64,000 bases of DNA, taken from assembly GCF_004028635.1 (NCBI RefSeq), contig NZ_RQJW01000007.1, positions 558,001-622,000 on the forward strand, in the 5' to 3' direction. The position numbers and the translations under genes were made by a program. The notes beneath the pieces are model-generated. The model was not told where the DNA came from and searched no databases. It saw only the letters and a list, made by a program, of their open reading frames with translations. The stretch comes from Streptomyces cyaneus (lineage in GTDB: Bacteria; Actinomycetota; Actinomycetes; Streptomycetales; Streptomycetaceae). Within the stretch, counting starts at the first letter, position 1. The number at the start of each line of letters is the position of its first letter. Shown one piece after another: positions 25,568 to 34,033 of this stretch.

Positions 25568-27205
25568 ATGAGCCAGGACGGCGCACAGGGCCGGTACGCG
25601 GGGCGGGCGCTCGCCGGCGGCCGCTATCAGCTGCGCGACTTGCTCGGCGAGGGCGGCATGGCCTCGGTGCATCTCGCCTACGACGCCGTGCTCGACCGGC
25701 AGGTAGCGGTCAAGACCCTGCACACCGAACTCGGCCGCGAGCAGGCGTTCCGCGAGCGGTTCCGCCGTGAGGCCCAGGCCGTGGCCAAGCTCACGCACAC
25801 CAACATCGTCTCCGTCTTCGACACCGGCGAGGACGATGTCGACGGCATGACGACGCCGTACATCGTCATGGAGTACATCGAGGGCAGGCCGCTCAGCTCG
25901 GTCTTCGACGAGGACGTACGGCAGTTCGGCGCGGTGCCCGCCGACAAGGCGCTGAAGATCACCGCGGACGTGCTCGCGGCGCTGGAGATCAGCCACGAGA
26001 TGGGGCTGGTCCACCGGGACATCAAGCCGGGCAACGTGATGATGAACAAGCGCGGCGTCGTCAAGGTCATGGACTTCGGCATCGCGCGCGCCATGCAGTC
26101 CGGTGTGACGTCGATGACACAGACCGGCATGGTGGTCGGCACACCGCAGTACCTCTCGCCCGAGCAGGCGCTGGGCCGTGGTGTGGACGCCCGCTCCGAC
26201 CTCTACTCGGTCGGCATCATGCTGTTCCAACTCGTCACCGGACGACTGCCGTTCGAGGCGGACTCGCCGCTGGCGATCGCGTACGCGCATGTGCAGGAGG
26301 AGCCAGTCGCTCCGTCCTCGATCAACCGCGCCCTGCCGCCTGCCGTGGACGCGCTGGTCGCCCGCGCCCTGAAGAAGAACCCGAACGAGCGCTTCCCGAG
26401 CGCCGAGTCCATGCGCGACGAATGCCTGCGCGTGGCCGCGTCCTTCCAGGCGGCCCCGCCGAGCATCGTGCCGGGCGCGCAGACGCAGAGCGGCCAGGGC
26501 GTCGGCGCCTCGGTGTTCCCGCCGGTCGGCCAGACCCCGCCGCCCGGGGGCCCGGTCCAGACGCCGTACCAGCCGGCGCCGGCGCCGAACCCGTACGGCA
26601 CTCCGCCGCCCGCGACGCCCGCGCCGTCGTACGGCTACCCGCAGCAGCAGCCCGGCTTCCAGACACCGCCGCCGGCGGCGTACTCCCCGCAGCCGGGCCA
26701 CCCGACGCCGCCGCCGTACACCATCTCGCCCCAGCCGCAGGCCACTTCGGGCGGCGGCAAGAACAACCGGGCGGTGATCATCGGCTCGATCGTCGTGTCC
26801 ATCGTCGCGGTGGGCGGCCTGATCGCGGCACTGACGCTGCCCGGCGGCGGCACCGAGAACAACTCGGGCGGGGGCGGCACGAGTACGTCGGCGCCGGCCA
26901 CGAAGGCCGCGGGATACCGGGCGGGCGACAGCTCGAGGACGGTCGAGACGACCACGTGCACCGAGCCTCGGGAGTCGTACCTCGACCCCGAACAGGTGCG
27001 GATGCCGGACTTCTCGTACCAGTACTGGCCTTCGGTCGTCGAGTGCCTCAAGGCCGCCGACTGGACGTACGAAACGATCTCCAAGAACGAGAACACGTAC
27101 GGCGAAGGCACGGTGCTGAAGCAGTCCCCCGAGGCGGGCACGGACATCGACCCGGAGAACCCGCCGACGATGAAGTTCACGGTCTCCACGGGCAATCCGG
27201 AGTGA
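25568..27205 (+). CDS. Membrane Ser/Thr protein kinase with C-terminal PASTA-like domain
   Basis: A 545-residue kinase. The catalytic domain (about 18-280) shows LGEGGMASVHLAYD, VAVKTLHTEL, LVHRDIKPGNVMMN, VMDFGIARAM and a Thr/Ser-rich activation loop ending VGTPQYLSPEQAL. A Pro/Gln/Tyr-rich segment of about 110 residues precedes a single membrane helix (about 400-425). The outer domain ends in one PASTA-like unit (about 475-540) containing two Cys upstream. PASTA modules usually sense peptidoglycan fragments. The ATG at 25568 follows GGGGGAC. Kinase pairs at this place are conserved in Streptomyces as I recall. Confidence 0.92.
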   Translation: MSQDGAQGRYAGRALAGGRYQLRDLLGEGGMASVHLAYDAVLDRQVAVKTLHTELGREQAFRERFRREAQAVAKLTHTNIVSVFDTGEDDVDGMTTPYIVMEYIEGRPLSSVFDEDVRQFGAVPADKALKITADVLAALEISHEMGLVHRDIKPGNVMMNKRGVVKVMDFGIARAMQSGVTSMTQTGMVVGTPQYLSPEQALGRGVDARSDLYSVGIMLFQLVTGRLPFEADSPLAIAYAHVQEEPVAPSSINRALPPAVDALVARALKKNPNERFPSAESMRDECLRVAASFQAAPPSIVPGAQTQSGQGVGASVFPPVGQTPPPGGPVQTPYQPAPAPNPYGTPPPATPAPSYGYPQQQPGFQTPPPAAYSPQPGHPTPPPYTISPQPQATSGGGKNNRAVIIGSIVVSIVAVGGLIAALTLPGGGTENNSGGGGTSTSAPATKAAGYRAGDSSRTVETTTCTEPRESYLDPEQVRMPDFSYQYWPSVVECLKAADWTYETISKNENTYGEGTVLKQSPEAGTDIDPENPPTMKFTVSTGNPE

Positions 27206-27218
27206 CCTCCACACCCAC

Positions 27219-27250
27219 GATCTGATCAGATCAGATCAGATCAGATCTGA
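27219..27250. repeat. 5-bp tandem repeat with six GATC sites
   Basis: GATCA/GATCT units repeat at 5-bp spacing, giving six GATC tetramers within 32 bp, directly after the kinase stop and before its terminator. It looks like a slippage-prone microsatellite. Confidence 0.85.
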
Positions 27251-27252
27251 AA

Positions 27253-27278
27253 GGCCCGGCAGCGCTTGCTGCCGGGCC
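27253..27278 (+). terminator. Terminator of the PASTA-type kinase gene
   Basis: An 11-bp perfect stem with a GCTT loop (27253-27263 and 27268-27278) flanked by AA and TTT lies 48 bp after the kinase stop. Confidence 0.85.
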
Positions 27279-27338
27279 CTTTGCGTAGATGTCTGGTCCA
27301 TGCGCCTGAATAACGGGTCTTAGCCCAGGTAACGGGTC

Positions 27339-27881
27339 TTACAGGTACGGCCCACCCGAGCGGCCCCCCTGGCGCGGATCACCGTCCTCGTGGCCGCCGA
27401 CTCCCGGCGGGAGGGCGCGGCGCATCTGCTCCAGCTGGGCCCGCGCGGCCATCTGCTGGGCGAAGAGCGTGGTCTGGATGCCGTGGAAGAGGCCCTCCAG
27501 CCAGCCGACCAGCTGGGCCTGCGCGATGCGCAGTTCCGCGTCGCTGGGGGTCGCCTCGTCCGTGAACGGCAGGGAGAGCCGCTCCAGCTCCTCGACGAGC
27601 TCCGGGGCCAGGCCGTCCTCCAGCTCCTTCACGGAACTGGCGTGGATCTCCTTCAGCCGGACCCGGCTCGCCTCGTCCAGCGGAGCCACGCGCACCTCTT
27701 CGAGCAGCTGCTTGATCATGCTGCCGATCCGCATGACCTTCGCCGGCTGCTCGACCTGCTCCGTCACCGGGATCTCGCGGGAGTCCTCGTCTCCGTTGCC
27801 GCCGGTGAGCGCCATCCCGTCCTGGCCCACGACCAGGATCTGGGGGTTCTCGGACGGCCTTTCGTTCCTCGGCATCTCCAT
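27339..27881 (-). CDS. bpa: Bacterial proteasome activator Bpa
   Basis: A 180-residue ATP-independent activator of the 20S proteasome. Mycobacterial Bpa (Rv3780) forms a dodecameric ring and docks on the core particle by a C-terminal GQYL; here the protein ends GGPYL, a close match. The conserved core includes VMRIGSMIKQLLEEVRVAPLD and a long helix near QLVGWLEGLFHGIQTTLFAQQ. Start at 27881 (MEMPRNERP) is chosen; an in-frame GTG at 27899 and an ATG at 27875 are alternatives. It converges with the kinase gene. The stop codon sits in a small duplication (TAACGGGTCTTA at 27311 and 27330). Confidence 0.92.
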   Translation of the reverse strand: MEMPRNERPSENPQILVVGQDGMALTGGNGDEDSREIPVTEQVEQPAKVMRIGSMIKQLLEEVRVAPLDEASRVRLKEIHASSVKELEDGLAPELVEELERLSLPFTDEATPSDAELRIAQAQLVGWLEGLFHGIQTTLFAQQMAARAQLEQMRRALPPGVGGHEDGDPRQGGRSGGPYL

Positions 27882-27980
27882 GCCGCCATTCTCTCGCACC
27901 CGTACAGCTCATCATCGTGGTGCCCCCCGTGGGGAGAGATCCACCATTTACGATGCGGGACTTTCCGTCAGCCCGATGAG

Positions 27981-28036
27981 CTCAGTCCGACGCGCTCAGT
28001 CCGACGCGCTCAGTCCGACGCGCTCAGTCCGACGCG
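27981..28036. repeat. Four tandem 14-bp units at the padR 3' end
   Basis: CTCAGTCCGACGCG is repeated exactly four times (27981, 27995, 28009, 28023). The first in-frame stop of padR (28024-28026) falls in the last copy. Since 14 is not a multiple of three, copy-number change could alter the C-terminus. Confidence 0.92.
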
Positions 28037-28574
28037 CTCCCGGCCGGGGTGAGCCGCAGCAGGCGGGCCTCGCAGAGGTCGAGCCAGCGACTCTCCGCCT
28101 CGGCGTGGAACACGAGCTGCTCCAGGACGAGCAGCCGGGCCATCTCCTCGGGGTGCTCGTGCGCCCGCGCCAGCGCCTCGGCCCGCCGCCGTACGCAGTC
28201 GTGCAGGGCCTGGGCCACATGCCTGCGCTGCTCCTGCACGACCTCCCGTACGTCGACGTCGGGCGCCGCGACCGCCATCACCAGCTTGATCGCCAGCTCG
28301 TCGCGCGGCGGGCTCGCCCGCTGCACGGGCCGCGCGAACCAGGCCCGCAGCTCGGCGCGGCCCGCCTCCGTCAGCGCGTACAGCACCCGCCCCGCCTCGT
28401 CCACGCCGTCCTGGACGACCATGCCGTCCCGCTCCAGCCGCCGAGGGTCGTATAGACCTGGCCGATGTTCAGCGGCCAGGTCCCGCCCGTACGCGCCTCG
28501 AACTCGGTGCGCAGCCGGGAGCCGTAGCGGGGGCCGGGTTCCAGGAGCGCCAGCAGCCCGTGTCGTATCGACAT
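28024..28574 (-). pseudogene. PadR family regulator, frameshifted
   Basis: The first part reads MSIRHGLLALLEPGPRYGSR through LNIGQVYTTL, the PadR winged-helix start. It then loses frame; the rest (RRLERDGMVVQDGVDEAGRV onward through the C-terminal helices) continues in the next frame. Adding one base near 28441-28446 (CCGCCG before GAGGGT) restores an intact 183-184-residue PadR with a long Vir_C-type C-terminus. Either the gene is inactivated or one base is missing in the assembly. The start at 28574 has no strong ribosome site. It is divergent from the Ser-rich protein gene. Confidence 0.85.
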
Positions 28575-28652
28575 AACCGGATTGTGCGCCGGATTCGGTC
28601 GGGTGGCGGAGTCCGAAATGCCGGGTGCGTGGGGTGCTGTGAGGCTTGTTCC

Positions 28653-29690
28653 GTGACTTCATGGCTGGGGATGACGCGGGGGTGGCGGGGCCGGACGTGT
28701 GCTGCTTTCGGCGGCCCGCGCGCCTTGCCCTGGCCGATGCCGACTTCTGCCGCCGAGTTCGTCCCGGGTGCCGGGTGCGTCCCGGGTACATGGTCGGGGG
28801 CGTTGTGGGGCCTGCGGGTGCTGCGGGCTGCGGGGACGGTGGTCGTGCTGGTGGCGGGGCTGGTCGTGGGGTTGTGCGGGAGTGGGGTGTCGTACGGCCT
28901 TGAGGGTCCGCCTCGTGCTGCCGCATCCGGGGATTCCTCCGGATCTACCGGATCTACGGGTTCGGGGTCCTCCGCCTCCCCCCGCGCGGCCGCGTCCCCC
29001 TCCGCCTCCTCACCTGTGACTGATTCCGAACCTGTGACTGACTCCGGTCCTTCCTCCAGCTCCTCAACCGAGTCCCGGCCATCCTCCGCCGCTGAAGCTC
29101 CGTCCGAGGCACCCTCCGCCTCCTCCGGCCCCTCCGCTCCGTCCACGAAGCTCGGGGAGTCGGGAAAGTCGGGGGAGTCCGGGGAGTCCCAGAAGTCCAG
29201 GGAGTACCGGGAATCCCGGGCGTCGGCCACCTCGCCCGCCCACGCGCCCGCCGCCTCCCCTCCCGCCCCCTCCGACAAGCCCTCCCGGGCCGGGAGCCGG
29301 GCTGGTGAGGGGCGGCAGCGGCCGGGGCGGGAGAAGGGGCCGTTGGAGGACGAGGAAGCGGCGGACGAGGAGGCCGCGGAGGAGGAGCCGGACGGTGGCG
29401 TGGGCGACGAGGAGGGCGAGGGCTCGGCGTTGCCGGAGGACGAGGGTGAGGGTGAAGGTGAGGACGACGGTGGGGGCGTGGCCGAGAGCCCGGACGGCGC
29501 CGGTGACTCCGCCCGGGACGCTTCCACGGTCCCCTCCGCCCCGTCGAACCGGCCCGTACGGCAGCCCGTCCCGCAGGCCGGGGGCTCCGCCGAACCCATG
29601 CTGCAGATCCTGCCCCTCGGCAGCGGGCTGGTGCTCATCGGGCTCGGTCTGGGCCTCGCCTTCGTCGGTCTCCGGCTGCGGCGCGGCTAG
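28653..29690 (+). CDS. Ser/acidic-rich surface protein with C-terminal anchor
   Basis: About 345 residues of unusual composition. A hydrophobic segment (about 55-75, LRAAGTVVVLVAGLVVGLCG) could be a signal or anchor. The middle is Ser/Pro/Thr-rich with ESG repeats, then strongly acidic (runs of Glu, Asp and Gly). The C-terminus is LPLGSG followed by a hydrophobic stretch and RLRRG, the three-part layout of a wall-sorting signal, though LPLGSG is not the classical LPxTG. Function is unknown. The GTG at 28653 has GAGG 8 bases upstream; ATG codons at 28671 and near 28737 are alternatives, so the N-terminus is uncertain. Confidence 0.65.
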   Translation: MTSWLGMTRGWRGRTCAAFGGPRALPWPMPTSAAEFVPGAGCVPGTWSGALWGLRVLRAAGTVVVLVAGLVVGLCGSGVSYGLEGPPRAAASGDSSGSTGSTGSGSSASPRAAASPSASSPVTDSEPVTDSGPSSSSSTESRPSSAAEAPSEAPSASSGPSAPSTKLGESGKSGESGESQKSREYRESRASATSPAHAPAASPPAPSDKPSRAGSRAGEGRQRPGREKGPLEDEEAADEEAAEEEPDGGVGDEEGEGSALPEDEGEGEGEDDGGGVAESPDGAGDSARDASTVPSAPSNRPVRQPVPQAGGSAEPMLQILPLGSGLVLIGLGLGLAFVGLRLRRG

Positions 29691-29720
29691 GACGTGCCCT
29701 CCACGCGTCGGACGACAGCC

Positions 29721-30701
29721 CTACGGCGCGACGAGGAGCACCTTCCCGACGTGCCCGCTGTCCTCCACCACCCGGTGGGCCTCGGCCGCGTCCTTCATCG
29801 GGATCTCGCGGTCGACGACCGGGCGTACATGGCCGGCGTCCAGCAGGGGCCACACGTGCTCGCGTACGGCCGCGACGATCGCCGCCTTCTCGCCGAGCGG
29901 ACGGGCGCGCAGCGAGGTCGCGCTGATGGCGCCGCGCTTGCCCAGCAGCGCACCGATGTTGAGCTCGCCCTTGACGCCGCCCTGCATGCCGATGATGGCG
30001 AGGCGGCCGTTGACGGCGAGGCTCTGGACGTTGCGGTCGAGGTACTTGGCGCCCATGTTGTCGAGGATGACGTCGGCTCCGGCGCCGTCGGTGGCCTGCT
30101 TGACCTCGTCGACGAAGTCCTGCTCGCGGTAGTTGATCAGGATGTCGGCGCCCAGCTCGGCGCACCGGTCCAGCTTCTCCCGGGTGCCCGCCGTGACGGC
30201 GACCTTGGCGCCGACGGCCTTGGCGAGCTGGATGGCCATGGTGCCGATGCCGCTGGAGCCGCCGTGCACGAGCAGGGTCTCGCCGGGGCGCAGGTGGGCG
30301 ATCATGAAGACGTTGGACCAGACCGTGCATACCACCTCGGGCAGGGCGGCGGCCCGCGTCAGGCTCACACCCTTGGGTACGGGCAGCAGTTGGCCGGCCG
30401 GCACGGCGACCTTCTCGGCGTAGCCGCCGCCGGAGAGCAGCGCGCACACCTCGTCGCCGACGGCCCAGCCGGAGACGCCGGAGCCAAGCGCTGCGATCCG
30501 GCCGGAGCACTCCAGGCCGGGGTAGGGGGAGGCGCCGGGCGGGGGGTTGTAGAAGCCCTGGCGTTGCAGGATGTCGGCGCGGTTGACGGCCCCGGCCACC
30601 ACCTCGACCAGCACCTCGCCCTCACCGGGCACGGGATCGGGGACCTCGTCCCACACCAGCGCCTCGGGCCCACCAGGTTCGGGAATCGTGATCGCATGCA
30701 T
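29721..30701 (-). CDS. NAD(P)H:quinone oxidoreductase (zeta-crystallin/PIG3 type)
   Basis: A 326-residue medium-chain reductase without structural zinc. The start MHAITIPEPGGPEALVW, the substrate-side NRADILQRQGFYNPPPG (typical of the PIG3/QOR group) and the nucleotide site LVHGGSSGIGTMAIQLAK are clear. It probably reduces quinones or reactive enones with NADPH. Start at 30701. It is convergent with the Ser-rich gene and divergent from the ABC transporter. Confidence 0.93.
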   Translation of the reverse strand: MHAITIPEPGGPEALVWDEVPDPVPGEGEVLVEVVAGAVNRADILQRQGFYNPPPGASPYPGLECSGRIAALGSGVSGWAVGDEVCALLSGGGYAEKVAVPAGQLLPVPKGVSLTRAAALPEVVCTVWSNVFMIAHLRPGETLLVHGGSSGIGTMAIQLAKAVGAKVAVTAGTREKLDRCAELGADILINYREQDFVDEVKQATDGAGADVILDNMGAKYLDRNVQSLAVNGRLAIIGMQGGVKGELNIGALLGKRGAISATSLRARPLGEKAAIVAAVREHVWPLLDAGHVRPVVDREIPMKDAAEAHRVVEDSGHVGKVLLVAP

Positions 30702-30824
30702 GCCACGGACGCTACTCCTCGGGCCCCGGCCCTCGAACCCCTGTCCCTCGGTCCTCGCGCGGGTCCGGTCGAAAAATTTTGTGGCCCCACCGATGAGTTC
30801 GCGCGACCGTAAAAGTCTCCCCAT

Positions 30825-30887
30825 GCGCAGCCCAAGAACCGCGCGGCCCGAGAACCGCGCAGGCAAAGAACCGCGCAGCCCGAGAAC
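30825..30887 (+). repeat. Four tandem 16-bp units in the ABC transporter leader
   Basis: Units of the form GCGC-AGCCC-RAGAACC start at 30825, 30841, 30857 and 30873 with a few substitutions. They lie just upstream of the ribosome site of the ABC ATPase gene and may affect leader folding. Confidence 0.75.
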
Positions 30888-30916
30888 GCGGAAGGACCAC
30901 TCGGAAGGACCGAAGC

Positions 30917-31954
30917 ATGAGCACGCAGACGACGTCCGGTCTCGCGATCGAGACGGCGGGCCTGGTGAAGACGTTCGGTGAGACACGGGCCGTCGACGGC
31001 GTGGACCTCGCGGTTCCGGCCGGCATGGTCTACGGCGTCCTCGGCCCGAACGGCGCCGGCAAGACGACCACGGTGAAGATGCTCGCCACCCTCCTACGAC
31101 CTGACGGCGGCGAGGCCCACGTCTTCGGCCACGACGTCGTGCGTGAGGCCGACGAGGTGCGCGGCCGGGTGAGTCTCACCGGCCAGTACGCCTCCGTGGA
31201 CGAGGACCTCACCGGCACCGAGAACCTGGTCCTGCTGGGCCGGCTCCTCGGCCACGGCAAGCCCGCCGCGCGGCAGCGTGCCGCGCAGCTCCTGGAGGCC
31301 TTCGGGCTGACGGACGCGGCCGGCAAGCAGGTCAAGAACTACTCCGGCGGCATGCGGCGCCGCATCGACATCGCCGCGTCCATCCTCAACACCCCCGACC
31401 TGCTCTTCCTGGACGAGCCGACGACCGGCCTCGATCCGCGCAGCCGCAACCAGGTGTGGGACATCGTGCGCGCGGTCGTCGCCCAGGGCACCACCGTGCT
31501 GCTGACCACTCAGTACCTCGACGAGGCCGACCAGTTGGCGTCCCGGATCGCCGTCATCGACCGCGGCAAGGTCATCGCCGAGGGGACGAAGGGCGAGCTG
31601 AAGGCGTCCGTGGGGGCCGGTTCCGTCCATCTGCGGCTGCGCGAGGCCACACAGCGGCCGGAGGCCGAGCGCGTGCTGCGGACGACCCTGGACGCGGACG
31701 TTCAACTGGAGTCCGACCCCGTGGCGCTGACCGCGCGCGTCGGCTCCGGGGCGGCCAACGGACAGGGCGCGGCGGAAAAGGCCGCCCGCGCGCTCGCCGA
31801 GCTGGCCCGCACCGGCATCACCGTCGACAACTTCTCGCTGGGCCAGCCCAGCCTGGACGAGGTGTTCCTCGCCCTCACCGGACACGACACGCACGACGCC
31901 CACGATGCCCGCGACCACGCCGGCAAGGACGACAAGGACGAGGTGGCGGCATGA
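30917..31954 (+). CDS. ABC exporter ATPase, DrrA-type
   Basis: A 345-residue ATPase of the daunorubicin-resistance DrrA group. Walker A is GPNGAGKTTT, the signature is YSGGMRRRIDIAASI, and Walker B is LLFLDEPTTGLDPRSRNQVW; a C-terminal regulatory domain (about 230-325) follows and ends in a His/Asp-rich tail. It energises efflux with the permease encoded next. The ATG follows GGAAGGACCG. The permease ATG overlaps its TGA (ATGA). The substrate is unknown; neighbouring genes give no biosynthetic clue. Confidence 0.94.
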   Translation: MSTQTTSGLAIETAGLVKTFGETRAVDGVDLAVPAGMVYGVLGPNGAGKTTTVKMLATLLRPDGGEAHVFGHDVVREADEVRGRVSLTGQYASVDEDLTGTENLVLLGRLLGHGKPAARQRAAQLLEAFGLTDAAGKQVKNYSGGMRRRIDIAASILNTPDLLFLDEPTTGLDPRSRNQVWDIVRAVVAQGTTVLLTTQYLDEADQLASRIAVIDRGKVIAEGTKGELKASVGAGSVHLRLREATQRPEAERVLRTTLDADVQLESDPVALTARVGSGAANGQGAAEKAARALAELARTGITVDNFSLGQPSLDEVFLALTGHDTHDAHDARDHAGKDDKDEVAA

Positions 31955-32799
31955 GCACCGCGACGCAGACCGAGAGCAAGGAACTCGCCCCCGTCAGCGC
32001 CGAGTCGCTCGCCGCGCTGCTCGTCTCCGGGGAGCGGCCGCCGCGGCCCAGCGCCTGGTCGGCCTCGATGACCTTCGGCTGGCGGGCGATCCTGAAGATC
32101 AAGCACGTGCCGGAGCAGCTCTTCGACGTCACCGCGTTCCCGATCATGATGGTGCTGATGTACACGTACCTGTTCGGGGGCGCTCTTGCCGGGTCCCCGA
32201 AGGAGTACATCCAGTTCCTGCTGCCGGGCATCCTGGTGATGTCGGTCGTGATGATCACGATGTACACGGGCGTCTCGGTGAACACCGACATCGAGAAGGG
32301 CGTCTTCGACCGATTCCGCTCGCTGCCCATCTGGCGGCCGTCGACGATGGTGGGCTATCTGCTGGGCGACGCCCTGCGCTACACGATCGCGTCCGTCGTG
32401 ATGCTCACCGTCGGCATGATCATCGGCTACCGCCCGGACGGCGGGGTGGCCGGCGTCGTCACCGGGGTCGCCCTGCTGGTCGTCTTCTCGTTCGCGTTCT
32501 CGTGGGTCTGGACGATGTTCGGGCTGCTGCTGCGCAGCGAGAAGTCGGTGATGGGCGTCAGCATGATGGTGCTGTTCCCGCTGACCTTCCTGTCGAACAT
32601 CTTCGTCGACCCGAAGACCATGCCGGGCTGGCTCCAGGCGTTCGTGAACAACAGCCCGATCACCCATCTGTCCTCCGCCGTCCGCGAGTTGATGGCGGGC
32701 GACTGGCCGGCCGACGAGATCGCCTGGTCGCTGGGCTGGGCGGGTCTGTCCGTGCTGGTGTTCGGGCCGATCACGATGCGGCTGTACAACCGCAAGTAG
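31951..32799 (+). CDS. ABC exporter permease, DrrB-type
   Basis: A 282-residue ABC-2 type permease with six predicted membrane helices. The family segment LLPGILVMSVVMITMYTGVSVNTDIEKGVFDRFRSLP and the late NNSPITHLSSAVRELM block are typical of DrrB. A cytoplasmic N-terminal tail of about 55 residues precedes helix 1. It is translationally coupled to the ATPase gene. The pair probably expels a hydrophobic compound. Confidence 0.92.
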   Translation: MSTATQTESKELAPVSAESLAALLVSGERPPRPSAWSASMTFGWRAILKIKHVPEQLFDVTAFPIMMVLMYTYLFGGALAGSPKEYIQFLLPGILVMSVVMITMYTGVSVNTDIEKGVFDRFRSLPIWRPSTMVGYLLGDALRYTIASVVMLTVGMIIGYRPDGGVAGVVTGVALLVVFSFAFSWVWTMFGLLLRSEKSVMGVSMMVLFPLTFLSNIFVDPKTMPGWLQAFVNNSPITHLSSAVRELMAGDWPADEIAWSLGWAGLSVLVFGPITMRLYNRK

Positions 32800-32822
32800 C
32801 CGGGCCGGGCGTCAGAAGGTCT

Positions 32823-32939
32823 TCGTCTCGGGGGACGCCAGACGGATCTCATCCCCGGGGACGCCAGACGGACTTCATCCCCGGGGGGCGTCGGGCGGAC
32901 TTCATCCCCGGGGAGGTCAGATGGGTTTCATCTCCGGGG
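32823..32939. repeat. Tandem 26-27-bp repeats overlapping the channel gene 3' end
   Basis: The core TCATCCCCGGGG recurs at 32849, 32875, 32902 and (TCATCTCCGGGG) 32928, with a weaker unit near 32823. The last copy lies inside the potassium-channel gene and encodes its C-terminal PPEMKPI; the others duplicate that end beyond the stop codon, in the gap between convergent genes. Confidence 0.85.
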
Positions 32940-34026
32940 GCAGACGCCGGTCGTCGGGTGCGACCTGGCTGCCCGGCGTCGCCCGCACGATGGTGATGAG
33001 CCGGTCCGTCAACTCCAGTGTGCCGACGGTCGGATCGTCGTATCCGAGCACCCGGTGCCCGCGTACGACGCTCACCACCAGGTCGTCGGTCTGCCGCGGG
33101 CTCTTGCCCACCTCGGCCTTTATGACCGGCCGTTCGACTATGTCGAGCCCGCTGCCCTGCTGGATCAGGTCCTCCAGGACCATCCCGGCGGCGGGGCTGA
33201 GCACGGAGAGGCCGAGCAGCCGGCCGGCCGCGCTGGCGCTGGTGATGACCGCGTCGGCGCCGGACTGCTTCAGCAGCGGCGCGTTCTCCTCCTCGCGCAC
33301 CGCGGCGACGATCTTCGCGCCGCGGTTGAGCTGCCGGGCCGTCAGCGTCACCAGGACGGCGGTGTCGTCGCGCTGGGTCGCGATGATGATCTTCCGCGCC
33401 TTGTGCACCTCGGCCCGCTTCAGGACCTCGCTGCGCGTGGCGTCCCCGGTGACCCCGGCGTACCCGTCCGCGACCGCCGCATCGATCACCTTGGAACTCG
33501 GGTCGACCACGATGACCTGGTCTTTCCTCAGTCCCGTCGCGCAGACGGTCTGGATCGCCGAACGCCCCTTCGTTCCGAAGCCGACGACGACGGTGTGGTC
33601 GCGCAAGGTGGACCTCCAGCGGGTCAGACGCCATTCCTCCCGGGTCCGTTCCGTGAGGACCTCGAGCGTGGTGCCGACCAGGATGATCAGGAACAGCACC
33701 CGCATGGGTGTGATGACGAAGATGTTGGTGAGCCGGGCGACGTCACTGACGGGCGTGATGTCGCCGTATCCGGTGGTGGAGAGGCTGACGGTCGCGTAGT
33801 AGAAGGCGTCGAGGAGGTCGACGGAACCGTCGGAGTTGTCGTTGTAGCCCTCGTGGTCGGCGTAGACGATCAAGGCCGTCGCCACGAGCAGCGCCAGGGC
33901 CAGAACGACCCGCTTGGCGACCTGGCGGAACGGATGCTCCACGATCTTCTTCGGAAGCTTCACCCGATAGGTCGCGGCCCTCTCGTCCGCCCGACGGGCG
34001 ATCGCGTCCTGGCCCGGAAGTTTCAC
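32917..34026 (-). CDS. Potassium channel with RCK/TrkA-N domain
   Basis: A 369-residue two-helix potassium channel. The pore loop contains the selectivity filter TTGYGD between helices at about 37-57 and 97-120. A cytoplasmic RCK domain (about 140-260) starts with VVVGFGTKGRSAIQ, the dinucleotide-binding GxGxxG, followed by an RCK C-terminal part. A cytosolic NAD(H) or ion would gate it. The GTG start at 34026 shares bases with the TGA of moeA (GTGA overlap), so it is translationally coupled to molybdenum-cofactor genes, an odd partner. A parS-type palindrome spans the junction. GTG at 34035 is an alternative start with poor ribosome-site spacing. Confidence 0.92.
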   Translation of the reverse strand: MKLPGQDAIARRADERAATYRVKLPKKIVEHPFRQVAKRVVLALALLVATALIVYADHEGYNDNSDGSVDLLDAFYYATVSLSTTGYGDITPVSDVARLTNIFVITPMRVLFLIILVGTTLEVLTERTREEWRLTRWRSTLRDHTVVVGFGTKGRSAIQTVCATGLRKDQVIVVDPSSKVIDAAVADGYAGVTGDATRSEVLKRAEVHKARKIIIATQRDDTAVLVTLTARQLNRGAKIVAAVREEENAPLLKQSGADAVITSASAAGRLLGLSVLSPAAGMVLEDLIQQGSGLDIVERPVIKAEVGKSPRQTDDLVVSVVRGHRVLGYDDPTVGTLELTDRLITIVRATPGSQVAPDDRRLPPEMKPI

Positions 34027-34033
34027 GTGAAAC
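34020..34033. other. parS: parS-type centromere site
   Basis: GTTTCACGTGAAAC is a perfect 14-bp palindrome identical to the ParB-binding consensus reported for Streptomyces parS. Such sites cluster around oriC and organise origin segregation during sporulation. This copy overlaps the end of moeA and the start of the channel gene. I saw no other perfect copy in the window by eye. Confidence 0.88.

Noticed and set aside
27219..27250. GATC cluster as a Dam methylation or replication-control site
   Set aside because: Streptomyces generally lacks Dam; the 5-bp period after a stop codon is better explained as a microsatellite.
28560..28652. Longer N-terminus for the Ser-rich protein from 28560
   Set aside because: It would overlap the padR start on the other strand and lacks a ribosome site; GTG at 28653 has GAGG at proper spacing.
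34021..34032. CACGTG palindrome as a plain transcription-factor site
   Set aside because: The full 14-bp match to parS explains it better than a generic E-box-like site.
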